DNA of 64,000 nucleotides from Peptoniphilus sp. GNH. Its GTDB lineage: Bacteria > Bacillota > Clostridia > Tissierellales > Peptoniphilaceae. Location: assembly GCA_021307325.1 (NCBI GenBank), contig CP089931.1:644979-708978 (forward strand), read 5' to 3'. Positions 25,523 to 33,466 of this stretch are shown here, piece by piece. Position 1 is the first letter of the stretch. The number at the start of each line of letters is the position of its first letter. The translations under genes were made by a program, and so were the position numbers. The notes beneath the pieces are model-generated. The model was not told where the DNA came from. It saw only the letters and a list, made by a program, of their open reading frames with translations, and did no database searches.

Positions 25523-26020
25523 TTATTCCTCCTCTTCGTTTAAATGTGTCGCCTTAACAACTAAAGCCTCCACTTCTTCCAATCCTTTTTCGTAAACTAG
25601 CATCATTTCGGAAACTATTATTTGCTTGGCGCTATTTAAGAGTTTTCTTTCGCCTGTTGATAAGCTTTTTTCGGAGTCTAATCTTTCCAGGCATCTGACA
25701 ACTCTAGCGATTTCATCTATATCGCCACTTTTTATCCTATCCATATTAAATCTGTATCTATGATTCCAGTTTTTAGGTATAGGAGTATTTTCTTCCCTGC
25801 CTAAAACTTCAAGCACCTGATCCATTCTAGCTTTGTCATAGATAGTTCTCATACCCACCTCTTCAGCTGATTTCACAGGAACCATGACCTTCATAGCGTT
25901 TACAGGAAGTTTCAAAATATAATAAAGGACTTGTTCGCCCATTATTTCTCTTTTTTCAATATCGACTACTTCGCCTGCTCCGTGCATAGGATATGCAACT
26001 TTATCGCCAATTTCAAACAT
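25523..26020 (-). CDS. carD: CarD/CdnL-type RNA polymerase-binding regulator
   Basis: The 165-residue protein has the N-terminal CarD/TRCF RNA polymerase interaction domain (FEIGDKVAYPMHGAGEVVDI, VLYYILKLP, MKVMVPV) and a C-terminal helical domain with WNHRYRFNMDRIKSGDI, which contacts promoter DNA in the family. Such proteins stabilise open complexes. It sits between radA and yacL, the place held by disA in Bacillus. A 90-base gap upstream with TATACT at proper distance suggests its own promoter in addition to read-through from radA. Confidence 0.9.
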   Translation of the reverse strand: MFEIGDKVAYPMHGAGEVVDIEKREIMGEQVLYYILKLPVNAMKVMVPVKSAEEVGMRTIYDKARMDQVLEVLGREENTPIPKNWNHRYRFNMDRIKSGDIDEIARVVRCLERLDSEKSLSTGERKLLNSAKQIIVSEMMLVYEKGLEEVEALVVKATHLNEEEE

Positions 26021-26110
26021 AATACCCCTCCATTATGATTAGTATATCATATTTAGAGTTTTTTTGAAAATGTATAATAATATCATAAATTTATATTATA
26101 GGCAAGCTAT

Positions 26111-27472
26111 TTAGAAAATACTTGTTAAAAGTTCTCTCAAGGAATAATTTTCTATTATCTCGGATTTGTCATCCTTTTCCAATTTGAATCCCAGCCTAGG
26201 TGTGTAAATTTTTTTAAATCCGAGCCTTCTGGCTTCCTTTATTCTTTGCTCTATAAAAGGCACTGGTTTTAATTCTCCTGTAAGTCCTACATCTCCTATA
26301 AATATAGAGCTTCCCGGTAGGCCTTTGGATTTTATTGATGAAACTATTGCGACAATTGCGCAAAGATTAGATGCTGATTCTTTTAATTTCATATCTGCCG
26401 ATGATTTTACAACTACATTTCTGTCAAATAACTTTATGCCCGCTCTTTCTTCTATTATGGATACAAGAGTTCCCAGCCGTTCTTTTTTTAAACAATCGGC
26501 AATCCTAGAAGGATATGCCATGAAACTCTTAGATGCCAAGGCTTCTACTTCAAGGGCTATATATCTAGAGCCTTCTTTGACAATGCAAAGCGCCGTTCCT
26601 GGCACAATGTTTTGTTCTGTTCTTCTTGTCATGAAATAGGAGCCTGGATCATCTAAAGAGTGCATTCCTTTTTCTTTCATTATAAAAAATCCGCACTCCC
26701 CGGCAGGGCCATATCTATTTTTGCCAGCGCTTAGCACCCTAAGCTCTTCGTTGTCCTCTAGTTCAATTAGTAAAACTGTGTCCACTAGATGTTCTAAGCT
26801 TCTGACTCCAGCTAGTTCATCCTCTTTTGTCATTTGACCTACTATAAAGACAGCCCTTTGCTTTTTAGGATTTTTGGCAAGGTCTACTAGAACATGGGCG
26901 ACTTCCATCACTTGAGTTGGACTTCCTGCTCTGGATTGTAATTTTTCAGATGTAATCGTCTGAATTGAGTCTACAATCAAAAAATCAATATCCAATTCTT
27001 CTGCTTCTGCAACTATATTTTCCAAGTTCATGCTTGAAATCACAAATAAATTTTCAGACATTTCATCCAAAATTCTCAATGCCCTAAGTTTTATTTGAGA
27101 TTCTGATTCTTCTCCAGAAGCATATAAAACTCTGTTGCCTTCTTTAGAAAGTGCTTGAGCCACTTGCAAAAGTAGCGTTGATTTTCCTGCTCCAGGCTTA
27201 GCTGTCAAGATACTGACGGAGTCTCTTATTATTCCTCCGCCCATTACTCTGTCAAACTCTTTTATCCCAGTGAAAATCCTATTGCCAGAAAAACTCTCCA
27301 CTTCTTTTAAGCTTATCGCCTTATTATCTTTTTTATTTTTGCCACTAATCCTCGATTCTACTTCTTCTACAACTTCTTGCATACTTCCGAAGGCGCCACA
27401 TTCTGGGCACCTTCCAAAATATCCCAGACTAACATAGCCGCAAACATTACACTTGTGCGTGGATTTTTTCAT
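26111..27472 (-). CDS. radA: DNA repair protein RadA
   Basis: RecA-like branch-migration helicase of 453 residues used in recombination. It has an N-terminal zinc finger (CNVCGYVSLGYFGRCPECG), a Walker A loop (AKPGAGKST) near residue 92, the RadA-specific KNRYGPAGECGFF motif, and a C-terminal Lon-protease-like domain (LPGSSIFIGDVGLTGELKPV). It overlaps the clpC stop by 26 bases, so the two are translationally linked. Confidence 0.96.
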   Translation of the reverse strand: MKKSTHKCNVCGYVSLGYFGRCPECGAFGSMQEVVEEVESRISGKNKKDNKAISLKEVESFSGNRIFTGIKEFDRVMGGGIIRDSVSILTAKPGAGKSTLLLQVAQALSKEGNRVLYASGEESESQIKLRALRILDEMSENLFVISSMNLENIVAEAEELDIDFLIVDSIQTITSEKLQSRAGSPTQVMEVAHVLVDLAKNPKKQRAVFIVGQMTKEDELAGVRSLEHLVDTVLLIELEDNEELRVLSAGKNRYGPAGECGFFIMKEKGMHSLDDPGSYFMTRRTEQNIVPGTALCIVKEGSRYIALEVEALASKSFMAYPSRIADCLKKERLGTLVSIIEERAGIKLFDRNVVVKSSADMKLKESASNLCAIVAIVSSIKSKGLPGSSIFIGDVGLTGELKPVPFIEQRIKEARRLGFKKIYTPRLGFKLEKDDKSEIIENYSLRELLTSIF

Positions 27473-29876
27473 CTTTCTTTACCTTATTTTTTATTTCGAG
27501 TTTATCTCTAAATGAGATGGATATGCTTTCTCCTGCATTTATTTTGCCCTGCAAATACAAGTCTGCCAATTTGTCTTCTACTTCTGTTCTAATTGTCCTT
27601 TCAAGAGGCCTTGCTCCATACTCCTTGCTAAAACCTTTTTTAGAAATATGCTTTATCATCGATGGGTTGAACTTTGCGTTTATGCCCATTTTTTTCAGTC
27701 TTTCTGTAACTTTTTCAAGCATTAGTTTTACAATATTTCCGACCTCTTTTTCTCCTAAGGATTTGAAGTTTACTATCTCATCAATCCTATTTAAAAATTC
27801 CGGCTTGAAAATTGTCTTTAGAGCTTCTTGGGTTGCCTTTGTATTTTTTTCTTCTTTCAATAATACACTTGGCTTGTCAGAAAATCCCAAACTGCCGCCC
27901 TTGTTTAAAAGGTTTGCTCCAGCATTTGAGGTCATGATTATAATCGTATTTTTAAAATCTACTGTCCTTCCCTTGGAATCTGTGAGCCTTCCTTCATCCA
28001 ATATTTGTAAAAGAGTATTAAATACGTCTGGATGAGCCTTTTCAATCTCATCAAAAAGCACAACTGAATAAGGCTTAGATCTCACTTGGTCAGTTAACTG
28101 AGCTGCATCTTCATATCCCACATAGCCTGGCGGCGGTCCTATCAGCTTGGATACTGAATGTTTTTCCATATATTCACTCATATCTATTCTGATTAAGTTT
28201 CCATCACTTGCAAACAAAATCTCTGCCAAGCACTTGGCTAAATAGGTCTTACCTACTCCCGTTGGTCCGACAAAAATAAATGAACCTATGGGTTTGTTTT
28301 CGTCTTTTAGTCCTATCCTTGCCCTCTTTACAGCTTGAGCAAGTACCTCTACTGCCTTGTCTTGTCCTATAACCTTCTTTTTGAGATTTTTTTCAAGGTT
28401 TATCAAAATCTCCTTATCCTTTTCTGCAAGTCTTGTAACTGGAACTCCTGACCAATCAGAAACTATTTCAGATATTAGCTTGTCCGTCACCTGAGGCAAG
28501 TTCGCACCGGATTGCTTTTCTTTTTTTATTTTTTCTTCGAGTTCCCTTTGCTCATCTCTGTACTTGGCTGCCTTTTCAAAATCCTGATTTAAAACAGCCA
28601 CTTCCTTTTTCTCTATTACTCTATCGAGCTTGATTTGCAACTTGCTCTTTGTTTTCTTAGTCTTTAAAGCTTTTATCCTAATCTTTGAAGATGCCTCGTC
28701 TATTATGTCTATGGCCTTATCCGGCAAGAAACGATCAGCTATGTAGCGAGATGAAAGTTCAACCGCCGCCTTCACAGCTTCGTCACTTATCTTGACCCTG
28801 TGATGGGCCTCATACTTATCCCTTATGCCGTCTATTATTGTTATAGACTCTTCTTCTGATGGCTCTTTTACCATTATAGGCATTAGTCTTCTTTCAAAGG
28901 CCGTATCCTTTTCTATTTTTTTTCTGTATTCATCTATTGTGGTTGCTCCTATTATTTGAAGAGAGCCTTTTGTAAGCATTGGTTTTAATATATTAGAAGC
29001 ATCCATTGCGCCTTCTGCTGCTCCAGCTCCTATTATGGTGTGGATTTCATCTATAAATAAAATCGTGTTTTCATCTTCTAGAGCTTCATTTATCAAACCT
29101 TTTAATCTTTCTTCAAAATCTCCTCTGTACTTGGAGCCTGCAATCATTGCTGAAAGATCAACAGTTCTTATTACCTTGTCCGCTATTATTTCATTGGCAT
29201 TTCCTGCAACTATTTCTTTTGCAAGACCTTCTACTATTGCAGTTTTTCCCACACCGGGCTCTCCTATCAAGACGGGATTATTTTTAGTTCTTCTAGATAA
29301 CACCTGAATGATTCTCTCTATTTCTTTATCCCTTCCTATTATGGGATCTATCTTCTCATCCATGGCCTTTTGATTCAAATTTATTGTGAATTTTTTCAAA
29401 AGGCTTGTGCTTTCTTGACCTTCAGATTCTTCTTGCTCATACGAAATACTATCTTCAATTTCTTCTTCTAGAGCTACCAAATCCACTCCCATATTTTCCA
29501 AGGCCTTTATTGCAACTCCCTTGCCTTCAAATAATAGTGCATATAGCAAAACTTCTGTCGACACTTTCACATTTTCATATTCTCTTACATAAGATGTGGC
29601 AGCTTCAAACACTTTTTTTGCTCGGGGAGTATATGTTGGTATACTAGTAATTTTTCCACTTACAGCTGGAATTATTTTAAAAACTTCGTCAATAAAGGCA
29701 TCTTCCTCGACGCCATGTCTCTTTAATACTACTGAGCCATATCCTGAATTTTCTCTTAAAATACCGATTAAGAGGTGTTCTGACCCTATATATGAATGAT
29801 TTAATTCTCTTGCGATCTGACTTGCAAAAAGCACAGCTCTTTGCGCAGATTCAGAGAAATTTTCAAAATATCTCAT
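27447..29876 (-). CDS. clpC: ATP-dependent Clp protease ATPase subunit ClpC
   Basis: Hexameric AAA+ unfoldase of 809 residues that feeds ClpP. It has an N-domain with two repeats (GSEHLLIGILREN and STEVLLYALLFEGKG), a first ATPase domain (Walker A GEPGVGKTAIVEG near residue 205), a middle UVR-type coiled coil (DFEKAAKYRDEQRELEEKI), a second ATPase domain (GPTGVGKTYLAK near residue 535) and the C-terminal D2-small domain. The glutamates of the N-domain repeats that bind phospho-arginine in Bacillus ClpC seem to be kept. It overlaps mcsB by four bases (ATGA). Confidence 0.96.
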   Translation of the reverse strand: MRYFENFSESAQRAVLFASQIARELNHSYIGSEHLLIGILRENSGYGSVVLKRHGVEEDAFIDEVFKIIPAVSGKITSIPTYTPRAKKVFEAATSYVREYENVKVSTEVLLYALLFEGKGVAIKALENMGVDLVALEEEIEDSISYEQEESEGQESTSLLKKFTINLNQKAMDEKIDPIIGRDKEIERIIQVLSRRTKNNPVLIGEPGVGKTAIVEGLAKEIVAGNANEIIADKVIRTVDLSAMIAGSKYRGDFEERLKGLINEALEDENTILFIDEIHTIIGAGAAEGAMDASNILKPMLTKGSLQIIGATTIDEYRKKIEKDTAFERRLMPIMVKEPSEEESITIIDGIRDKYEAHHRVKISDEAVKAAVELSSRYIADRFLPDKAIDIIDEASSKIRIKALKTKKTKSKLQIKLDRVIEKKEVAVLNQDFEKAAKYRDEQRELEEKIKKEKQSGANLPQVTDKLISEIVSDWSGVPVTRLAEKDKEILINLEKNLKKKVIGQDKAVEVLAQAVKRARIGLKDENKPIGSFIFVGPTGVGKTYLAKCLAEILFASDGNLIRIDMSEYMEKHSVSKLIGPPPGYVGYEDAAQLTDQVRSKPYSVVLFDEIEKAHPDVFNTLLQILDEGRLTDSKGRTVDFKNTIIIMTSNAGANLLNKGGSLGFSDKPSVLLKEEKNTKATQEALKTIFKPEFLNRIDEIVNFKSLGEKEVGNIVKLMLEKVTERLKKMGINAKFNPSMIKHISKKGFSKEYGARPLERTIRTEVEDKLADLYLQGKINAGESISISFRDKLEIKNKVKKDEKIHAQV

Positions 29877-30910
29877 ATAATTCTCTCCTTAATTGTTCTT
29901 CTAAGCTTTGATGCTCTTAATTGCCTTCTCGTATTTTTGTCTAATATTCCCGCTCTTTTTTCCTGCAGGCTCTCAGATCTTATTTCTTCCATTTCTGTGA
30001 ATATATTAGTTTCAAATCGAGCTTGCAAAATATTCAAGTCCAAGCCCAATTTTATATTTGATAAATGGTTTAGAGCCTCTGCTTGACCCATTATTCTGGC
30101 ATTTTCCAAAATACCCTTAGACCTGTAAACCTTGTCTTCCAAATCTGTTATATCATCAATAAAGAGCCTTTGCCTATATGATGATTCTATGGATTGCAGG
30201 CGGGAGATTACATTTTCTATCCTTTGTAAAATAAACTCTTCTTCGTTTCCTATAGACGAGATGTTAGTCAAATAAAAAATATCGCCTATTGCCTTGTTTT
30301 CCTTGCCCAGATTCGGAAACAACGAAAATCCAAAACTTCTCAAATCTCTTGCTACAATTTCATATCCATAGTAACTAAGGGCTGGCAAATGCAATTTTAT
30401 ATTTATGACTAAGCCTGTCCCACAAAGTAAGGGGGCACTTGTCAAAAACCCGAACCTCTTATCAAAAGCAAAGTCCAGCTTTTTTTCAAATTCGAGTCCC
30501 ATATCCTTGACATCTAAAAATCTCGACTCTAAATCTTTTCCCATAGCATATGATTGGATGACCATGTGATCAAACTCATTTATCAATATTGACCTTCTCT
30601 CGTCTATCCTAAGAACTGAAGATATTTTTGAATTGTTTGAAAGCTCTTGGGTATAGGTCTTGTCATTTTTTAATTTTATAGTTTCATAAAGAGAAAGATC
30701 TCTTAAGTCTATTTTTTTATAAGAATAGGAATCCAAAGCAGCTATCGAGATGTCATTAGATACCTCAATAGCATCATCATAATTAAGGCTTGGTACAAAA
30801 GGATACCTCAAAAGATTTCTATGCAATCTAGCCATTGACGATATTACATAATCAGTCATTTTTTTCACCCAAGGTCTTGAGCTTGTCTCTATAAATTGCC
30901 GCTTGCTCAT
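29873..30910 (-). CDS. mcsB: McsB-like protein, apparently a catalytically inactive protein-arginine kinase
   Basis: Position and overall sequence identify McsB: MSKRQFIETSSRPWVKK aligns with the Bacillus N-terminus, and LDFAFDKRFGFLTS, HLPALS, EDKVYRSKGILENARIM and LSNIKLGLDL match family blocks. The phosphagen-kinase active site is broken: SSRxR is SSMAR (24-28), NEEDHxR is NEFDHMV (111-117), LTSCP is LTSAP (156-160), GTGLR is GTGLV (164-168), and the RGxYGEGSEA block reads SLFPNLGKENKA. I therefore expect no arginine kinase activity and a scaffold or adaptor role (inference). The start at 30910 overlaps mcsA by 59 bases; a shorter start at 30859 would remove the conserved N-terminus. Confidence 0.88.
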   Translation of the reverse strand: MSKRQFIETSSRPWVKKMTDYVISSMARLHRNLLRYPFVPSLNYDDAIEVSNDISIAALDSYSYKKIDLRDLSLYETIKLKNDKTYTQELSNNSKISSVLRIDERRSILINEFDHMVIQSYAMGKDLESRFLDVKDMGLEFEKKLDFAFDKRFGFLTSAPLLCGTGLVINIKLHLPALSYYGYEIVARDLRSFGFSLFPNLGKENKAIGDIFYLTNISSIGNEEEFILQRIENVISRLQSIESSYRQRLFIDDITDLEDKVYRSKGILENARIMGQAEALNHLSNIKLGLDLNILQARFETNIFTEMEEIRSESLQEKRAGILDKNTRRQLRASKLRRTIKERII

Positions 30911-31349
30911 AATCTTCCAAAGAAATTGCCATCTCTAGCCTTTCTCTTACTTCCATTTCCTTCCTATATGCTTCAGTTTTGCCCTTGTAATTTTCAGGTG
31001 CATGCCCCTTATGAATTGAAAAACCTCCCACAGAATCCAAGAATTTTATCAAATCATCCGAAAAATTCTCATAGCAATCCTTGCAGCCAAGTCTACCCGA
31101 CTTTAAAATTTCTGAAAGTCTTCTGCCACAAGTCGGGCAAATTTTGTCTTTAATCTCTGGATTTTCAATTTCGGCTACAGGTTTTAGCATATCTTCTATC
31201 TGTTTTTTTATTTCTTCGCTCATGCTAATATCCGATCCCATGACCTCTTTAGCACAAGAAAAGCACAGCCTGACTCCTTCCATCTTCCCATCTGTAAATT
31301 TTGTATAATATATATTAGCTTGGTTCTTTTTACATCTATCGCAAAGCAT
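30852..31349 (-). CDS. mcsA: McsA, zinc-finger adaptor of McsB/CtsR
   Basis: The 165-residue protein has four CxxC pairs (CDRC, CFSC, CPTC, CKDC) forming two zinc fingers, and a C-terminal UVR motif (LEMAISLEDYEQAAIYRDKL). In Bacillus McsA activates the McsB kinase and modulates CtsR. All metal ligands are intact, in contrast to the degenerate McsB encoded next. It starts 10 bases after ctsR and its 3' end overlaps mcsB. Confidence 0.94.
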   Translation of the reverse strand: MLCDRCKKNQANIYYTKFTDGKMEGVRLCFSCAKEVMGSDISMSEEIKKQIEDMLKPVAEIENPEIKDKICPTCGRRLSEILKSGRLGCKDCYENFSDDLIKFLDSVGGFSIHKGHAPENYKGKTEAYRKEMEVRERLEMAISLEDYEQAAIYRDKLKTLGEKND

Positions 31350-31359
31350 AAATTCCTCC

Positions 31360-31812
31360 TTATAAAATCACAAGTAAAATATTTTTCAAAATACTTGCCC
31401 TTATAATATTTCTACTGGTCCCATCAGTGCATATTGACCTATCCGATAGACCAACCCTTATTATTTCTGCTTCTCTTTTGTCTATTATGTCATTTTCCAA
31501 AAGATTGTCTATAATCTCATCAGCCTTGTCTTTGGTAAGAGAATCTCCAATTTCATCCTCTAAAATATATTTGAGCATTTGCGAGTCCGAAATCTCAGCC
31601 CTCACAATTCTTATAAACCCTCCGCCACCACGCCTGCTTTCCACATAATATCCCTTATATGGTGTAAATCTGGTCGTCAAAACATAATTTATTTGCGAGG
31701 GAGCACAAGAAAATCTCTGCGCTATTATATTTCTTTGAATCTCTACGCTGCCGCCTTGGGCATCCAACAAGTCTATTATAAAATCTGCTATTGAATTAGT
31801 AAGTCTAGCCAC
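31360..31812 (-). CDS. ctsR: CtsR heat-shock repressor
   Basis: Winged-helix repressor of clp genes, 150 residues. The N-terminal helix-turn-helix (RLTNSIADFIIDLLD, IAQRFSCAPSQINYVLTTRF) and the glycine-rich wing YYVESRRGGGGFIRI are those of CtsR. It starts with GTG at 31812, preceded by GAGGTGG; an ATG two bases upstream is in another frame. First gene of the clpC operon and very probably autoregulated, since two CtsR-type heptad pairs lie in its promoter and leader. Confidence 0.95.
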   Translation of the reverse strand: MARLTNSIADFIIDLLDAQGGSVEIQRNIIAQRFSCAPSQINYVLTTRFTPYKGYYVESRRGGGGFIRIVRAEISDSQMLKYILEDEIGDSLTKDKADEIIDNLLENDIIDKREAEIIRVGLSDRSICTDGTSRNIIRASILKNILLVIL

Positions 31813-31823
31813 ATTTCCACCTC

Positions 31824-31840
31824 TTTGACCTTCTTTGTCC
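31824..31840 (-). promoter_or_regulatory. CtsR operator 1
   Basis: Minus-strand GGACAAAGAAGGTCAAA is the tandem heptad RGTCAAAnnnRGTCAAA with one mismatch. It ends just before the ctsR ribosome-binding site, so binding would block the early transcript. Confidence 0.85.
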
Positions 31841-31883
31841 TTTAAATTAACAAAAAAACTTAAATTCCTTTAAGCTGATATTA

Positions 31884-31913
31884 ATTATATCATGAAAGTC
31901 AAAAATGGTAAAC
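31884..31913 (-). promoter_or_regulatory. ctsR operon promoter with second CtsR-like operator
   Basis: Minus strand: TTTACC (31907-31912), 17 bases, TATAAT (31884-31889). On the plus strand AGTCAAAAATGGTAAAC (31897-31913) is a CtsR heptad pair with the first heptad perfect and two mismatches in the second. It covers the spacer and the -35. Confidence 0.65.
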
Positions 31914-31977
31914 TCGTTAATGTAAAACCTGCCTTTCACTTATAATGTATTTTATTTTAAGTTCAAAAATTAGCAAA

Positions 31978-31999
31978 TAAAAAAGACCCCATCGGGGTC
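31978..31999 (-). terminator. Terminator after rnpB
   Basis: On the minus strand GACCCCG-AT-GGGGTC is followed by TTTTTT, directly at the 3' end of the RNase P RNA. Confidence 0.9.
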
Positions 32000-32000
32000 C

Positions 32001-32333
32001 GAAGTAAGCCTATAAGCCGCGTTCTGTATTAATCAATTATCTGTCTTGACTTATTGTCGCCAATAAGTTCTAGCAACCTACCTACCGGGAGTGACGAGCA
32101 GCCACTCTTAATCCTATTTGGTTTTGCTCCGAATGGGGTTTACATAGCCTTGACATCTCTGCCAAGCTGGTAAGCTCTTACCTCACCTTTCCACCCTTAC
32201 CCAATAAAATATTATCAGGCGGTATATCTCTGTTGCACTAGCCTTAGGGTCGCCCCCACCAGCCGTTAGCTGGCATCCTTGCTCTGTGGAGCGCGGACTT
32301 TCCTCAGTTTCCTGCAATTGATCGGCTTACTTC
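32001..32333 (-). ncRNA. rnpB: RNase P RNA
   Basis: Catalytic RNA of RNase P, which trims tRNA 5' leaders. On the minus strand the conserved core is clear: GAGGAAAGTCCGCGCTCC near the 5' end (CR-I), AGGGTGGAAAGGTGAGGTAAG in the middle, and ACAGAACGCGGCTTATAGGC at the 3' end, with matching terminal helices GAAGTAAGCC/GGCTTACTTC. The length of about 333 bases is normal. It has its own promoter and terminator. Confidence 0.97.
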
Positions 32334-32339
32334 TTATTT

Positions 32340-32368
32340 AGTCTAACTGACTTAATTTTAATTTTCAA
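32340..32368 (-). promoter_or_regulatory. Promoter of rnpB
   Basis: Minus strand: TTGAAA (32363-32368), 17 bases, TAGACT (32340-32345), immediately downstream of the ilvE stop codon. Confidence 0.75.
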
Positions 32369-32370
32369 GC

Positions 32371-33294
32371 TTAATTTTTATATACTGGTCTCAAGGAATC
32401 CCTGTATTCTTCCATTTTTCCTGCAATCAAATCTTTAAAAAGAGCCTGCAATTTCAAGGTTATTTCTCCAGACTTTCCACTTCCCACTCTTCTGTGATCT
32501 ACTTCGACAACAGGAGCAACTTCCATAGCTGTGCCTGAAAAGAAAACTTCTGCTGCATTGTAAAGCTCTGTCCTTGCAATTGATCTTTCTACGACTCTCA
32601 TACCGAGTTTATTTTCAGCAAGCTCCATAACAATTTTTCTTGTAACACCTTCCAAGATATCATCTGATACTGGTGGTGTTATTAGAGTGTTATTTTTTAT
32701 TATAAAAATATTTTCTCCAGGTCCTTCGCACACATTGCCATGTCTATTTAAAATGACAGCCTCATCAAAGCCAGCCCTAACAGCTTCTAAGTTTGCAAGA
32801 GCCGAGTTTACATATCCAGCTGTAGCCTTTGTCCTTGGAGGAAGCATATTATCTGCAATTCTTGTAAAAGATGAAACCCCCACTCTAAATTCTTCCTGCT
32901 CCATGTACTTGTCCATCTTTTGCAAATAAATTACTAGACTGTCGTTTTCACAATTTACAATCGAAACTCCGACATTTCTATCATCCTTATATGCAATCGG
33001 GCGAATATAGGTTGAACATTTGTATCCTTGCTTTTTCAAGAGCTCAATTGTAAAATCAGCAAGCTCTTCTTTTGTGTAATCCATTCTTATGTTCATACAC
33101 TTACAAGACTCTATGAATCTTTCGTAGTGCTCGAGCATCTTGAAAGCATATAAATCTTCTTTTTCTTCATTCCAATAAGCTCTAATGCCTTCAAATACAC
33201 CCAATCCATAATTAAAGGCTCTACTTCTTACACTTATTGTAACATCTTCTTCAGGTAAAATTTTTCCGTTATAAAAAACATAAGATTTATCCAT
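32371..33294 (-). CDS. ilvE: Branched-chain amino acid aminotransferase
   Basis: PLP enzyme of fold type IV, 307 residues, interconverting Leu, Ile and Val with their 2-oxo acids. SYVFYNGKILPEEDVTISV, the arginine of RSRAFNYGLGVFEGIRAY, the likely PLP lysine in PRTKATAGYVNS, and GPGENIFIIKN with TPPVSDDILEGVTR are family hallmarks. In an amino-acid fermenter it may act catabolically. A D-amino-acid aminotransferase or ADC lyase is less likely given the EGIRAY and GYVNS patterns. It is monocistronic, with an extended -10 upstream. Confidence 0.92.
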   Translation of the reverse strand: MDKSYVFYNGKILPEEDVTISVRSRAFNYGLGVFEGIRAYWNEEKEDLYAFKMLEHYERFIESCKCMNIRMDYTKEELADFTIELLKKQGYKCSTYIRPIAYKDDRNVGVSIVNCENDSLVIYLQKMDKYMEQEEFRVGVSSFTRIADNMLPPRTKATAGYVNSALANLEAVRAGFDEAVILNRHGNVCEGPGENIFIIKNNTLITPPVSDDILEGVTRKIVMELAENKLGMRVVERSIARTELYNAAEVFFSGTAMEVAPVVEVDHRRVGSGKSGEITLKLQALFKDLIAGKMEEYRDSLRPVYKN

Positions 33295-33321
33295 AATTTT
33301 CCCCCCTTAACATTTTTATCT

Positions 33322-33330
33322 AGTATAGCA
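33322..33330 (-). promoter_or_regulatory. Extended -10 promoter of ilvE
   Basis: Minus-strand TGCTATACT (TGnTATACT) about 30 bases before the ilvE start. I looked for a T-box leader here and found none. Confidence 0.5.
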
Positions 33331-33466
33331 GAAATCTAATAATTTTAGAACTTTTTTTAATGTAAATATCTTGCCTAATTTACAATTTCACTAAACCTCA
33401 ATTAAATGTGGATTTTTGAACTCTTCTGATATATAATAATAAATTGATTGGATCGGAGGTGGTAAA

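Noticed and set aside
30852-30859. Short start for mcsB at the ATG overlapping the mcsA stop codon
   Set aside because: It would delete the conserved MSxxxFI...WxK N-terminus, which aligns with Bacillus McsB from the start at 30910.
33295-33466. Search for a T-box or leucine attenuator in front of ilvE
   Set aside because: The region contains only an extended -10 and AT-rich sequence.
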